Shown here piece after piece: positions 4,425 to 5,541 of a DNA stretch of 5,541 bases; positions within the stretch are counted from its first letter, which is position 1, and the number at the start of each line of letters is the position of its first letter. The position numbers and the translations under genes are program-made. The notes below the pieces were generated by a model. The model saw only the letters and a list, made by a program, of their open reading frames with translations. It was not told the DNA's origin and ran no database searches. Source of the DNA: Eubacterium sp. (GTDB lineage Bacteria; Bacillota_A; Clostridia; Lachnospirales; Lachnospiraceae); the NCBI GenBank assembly GCA_017475785.1, contig JAFVEX010000003.1:1-5541 (forward strand). The letters are read 5' to 3'.

Positions 4425-5541
4425 ATGGCAAACAAATGGATGTACTTGTTTACCGAAGGTAACGCGAATATGCGCGAGCTGCTCGGCGGAAAGGGCGCGA
4501 ACCTCGCAGAGATGACGAACATCGGCCTGCCGGTTCCGCAGGGATTTACGATCACCACAGAAGCCTGCACGCAGTATTACGAGGACGGCCGCAAGATCAA
4601 CGCGGAAATCCAGGCGCAGATCAACGAGTACATCATCAAGATGGAAGAAATCACTGGCAAGAAATTTGGTGACAAAGAGAATCCCCTCCTGGTCTCTGTC
4701 CGCTCCGGCGCGCGCGCTTCCATGCCGGGAATGATGGATACGATCCTGAACCTCGGCCTGAATGAGGATGTTGTGGAGGTAATCGCGGAGAAGTCCAACA
4801 ACCCGCGCTGGGCATGGGACTGCTACAGAAGATTTATCCAGATGTATTCCGACGTCGTTATGGAAGTCGGCAAGAAGTATTTCGAAGAGCTCATTGACAA
4901 GATGAAAGCAGAGCGCGGCGTCACACAGGACGTTGATCTGACTGCAGAAGACCTGAAGGAGCTGGCAAATCAGTTTAAGGCTGAGTACAAGGCTAAAATC
5001 GGCGAGGACTTCCCGAGTGATCCGAAGGAGCAGCTGATGGGTGCCATCATGGCAGTCTTCCGCAGCTGGGACAACCCGCGTGCAAATATCTACCGCCGTG
5101 ACAATGATATCCCGTATTCCTGGGGAACAGCTGTCAATGTACAGTCTATGGCATTCGGCAATATGGGTGATGACTGTGGTACAGGCGTCGCATTTACCCG
5201 TGATCCGGCAACCGGTGAGAAGGGACTGTTTGGTGAGTTCCTGACAAATGCACAGGGCGAGGACGTCGTTGCAGGTGTCCGCACACCGATGCATATCACA
5301 GAGATGGAACAGAAGTTCCCGGAGGCATTTGCACAGTTTACAGATGTCTGCAAGATTCTTGAGAATCACTATCGCGACATGCAGGATATGGAGTTCACCG
5401 TAGAGAACGGCAAACTTTACATGCTGCAGACCAGAAACGGCAAGCGGACAGCACAGGCTGCCCTCAAGATTGCATGTGATCTGGTTGACGAGGGAATGCG
5501 TACAGAGGAAGAGGCGGTCGCTATGATCGATCCGCGTAACC
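4425..5541 (+). CDS. ppdK: Pyruvate, phosphate dikinase, N-terminal 372 residues (3' end outside window)
   Basis: PPDK reversibly converts pyruvate, ATP and phosphate to PEP, AMP and pyrophosphate in the cytoplasm; in anaerobic Clostridia it often works in glycolysis in place of, or beside, pyruvate kinase. The frame is open from ATG to the window edge with no stop. The full enzyme is about 870-880 residues, so about 40 percent is seen. Visible parts belong to the ATP-grasp nucleotide-binding domain: GGKGANLAEM at about residues 21-30, SVRSGARASMPGMMDT at about 91-106 with the ATP-site Arg, AVFRSWDNPRA, a Gly-rich stretch ending GTGVAFTRDP, NAQGEDVVAGVRTP, and near the end MLQTRNGKRTA. The central phosphohistidine domain and the C-terminal PEP/pyruvate barrel lie beyond the window. 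The sequence resembles the C. symbiosum enzyme closely from memory. AGGAGG ten bases upstream sets the start. Confidence 0.97.
   Translation, partial: MANKWMYLFTEGNANMRELLGGKGANLAEMTNIGLPVPQGFTITTEACTQYYEDGRKINAEIQAQINEYIIKMEEITGKKFGDKENPLLVSVRSGARASMPGMMDTILNLGLNEDVVEVIAEKSNNPRWAWDCYRRFIQMYSDVVMEVGKKYFEELIDKMKAERGVTQDVDLTAEDLKELANQFKAEYKAKIGEDFPSDPKEQLMGAIMAVFRSWDNPRANIYRRDNDIPYSWGTAVNVQSMAFGNMGDDCGTGVAFTRDPATGEKGLFGEFLTNAQGEDVVAGVRTPMHITEMEQKFPEAFAQFTDVCKILENHYRDMQDMEFTVENGKLYMLQTRNGKRTAQAALKIACDLVDEGMRTEEEAVAMIDPRN

Noticed and set aside
4407..5369. Long antisense open frame (320 codons, - strand) opposite ppdK
   Set aside because: It lies fully opposite a confidently identified conserved gene and its translation shows no recognisable family. 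It arises from the codon bias of ppdK.

Overview
The window looks like chromosomal DNA from a Gram-positive, Clostridia-type anaerobe, probably Lachnospiraceae-like. The evidence is strong AGGAGG ribosome-binding sites, the run rsgA-rpe-thiN (a clostridial gene neighbourhood), a ThiN-type thiamine pyrophosphokinase, a CwlO/SagA-like NlpC/P60 cell-wall hydrolase, and pyruvate phosphate dikinase closely resembling the Clostridium symbiosum enzyme as I remember it. Genus or species cannot be assigned from sequence alone. All genes are on the + strand.

Region 1 (1-2407) is a tightly packed run of genes: the last 51 codons of a membrane protein, rsgA (ribosome assembly GTPase), rpe (pentose phosphate epimerase) and thiN (thiamine to thiamine diphosphate). 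Gaps are a 4-base overlap, 2 bases and 18 bases, so co-transcription is likely. Two things stand out. RsgA begins just after the point where its N-terminal OB-fold should end, and recognisable RsgA-like sequence continues in frame upstream of its only possible start codon. ThiN carries an in-frame array of six 18-bp repeats between its two catalytic motifs.

Region 2 (2408-4203) has a sigma-A-type promoter, with an inverted repeat straddling its -10 box, driving a secreted 532-residue peptidoglycan hydrolase. The order is signal peptide, long coiled coil, charged Ala/Glu/Arg helical repeats, a 111-residue extremely acidic Tyr/Ser-rich segment, and a C-terminal NlpC/P60 catalytic domain.

Region 3 (4204-5541) holds two small hairpins, a strong intrinsic terminator, a second sigma-A-type promoter with an inverted repeat around its -35 box, and the first 372 codons of ppdK, which runs off the window.

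Apart from the pentose-phosphate, TPP and pyruvate/PEP links to central carbon metabolism (TPP is the transketolase cofactor), the three regions are separate housekeeping units. I see no mobile element, CRISPR array, tRNA or rRNA, and no convincing new multi-gene system. The points worth a second look are the rsgA 5' junction, the thiN repeat array and the architecture of the hydrolase.
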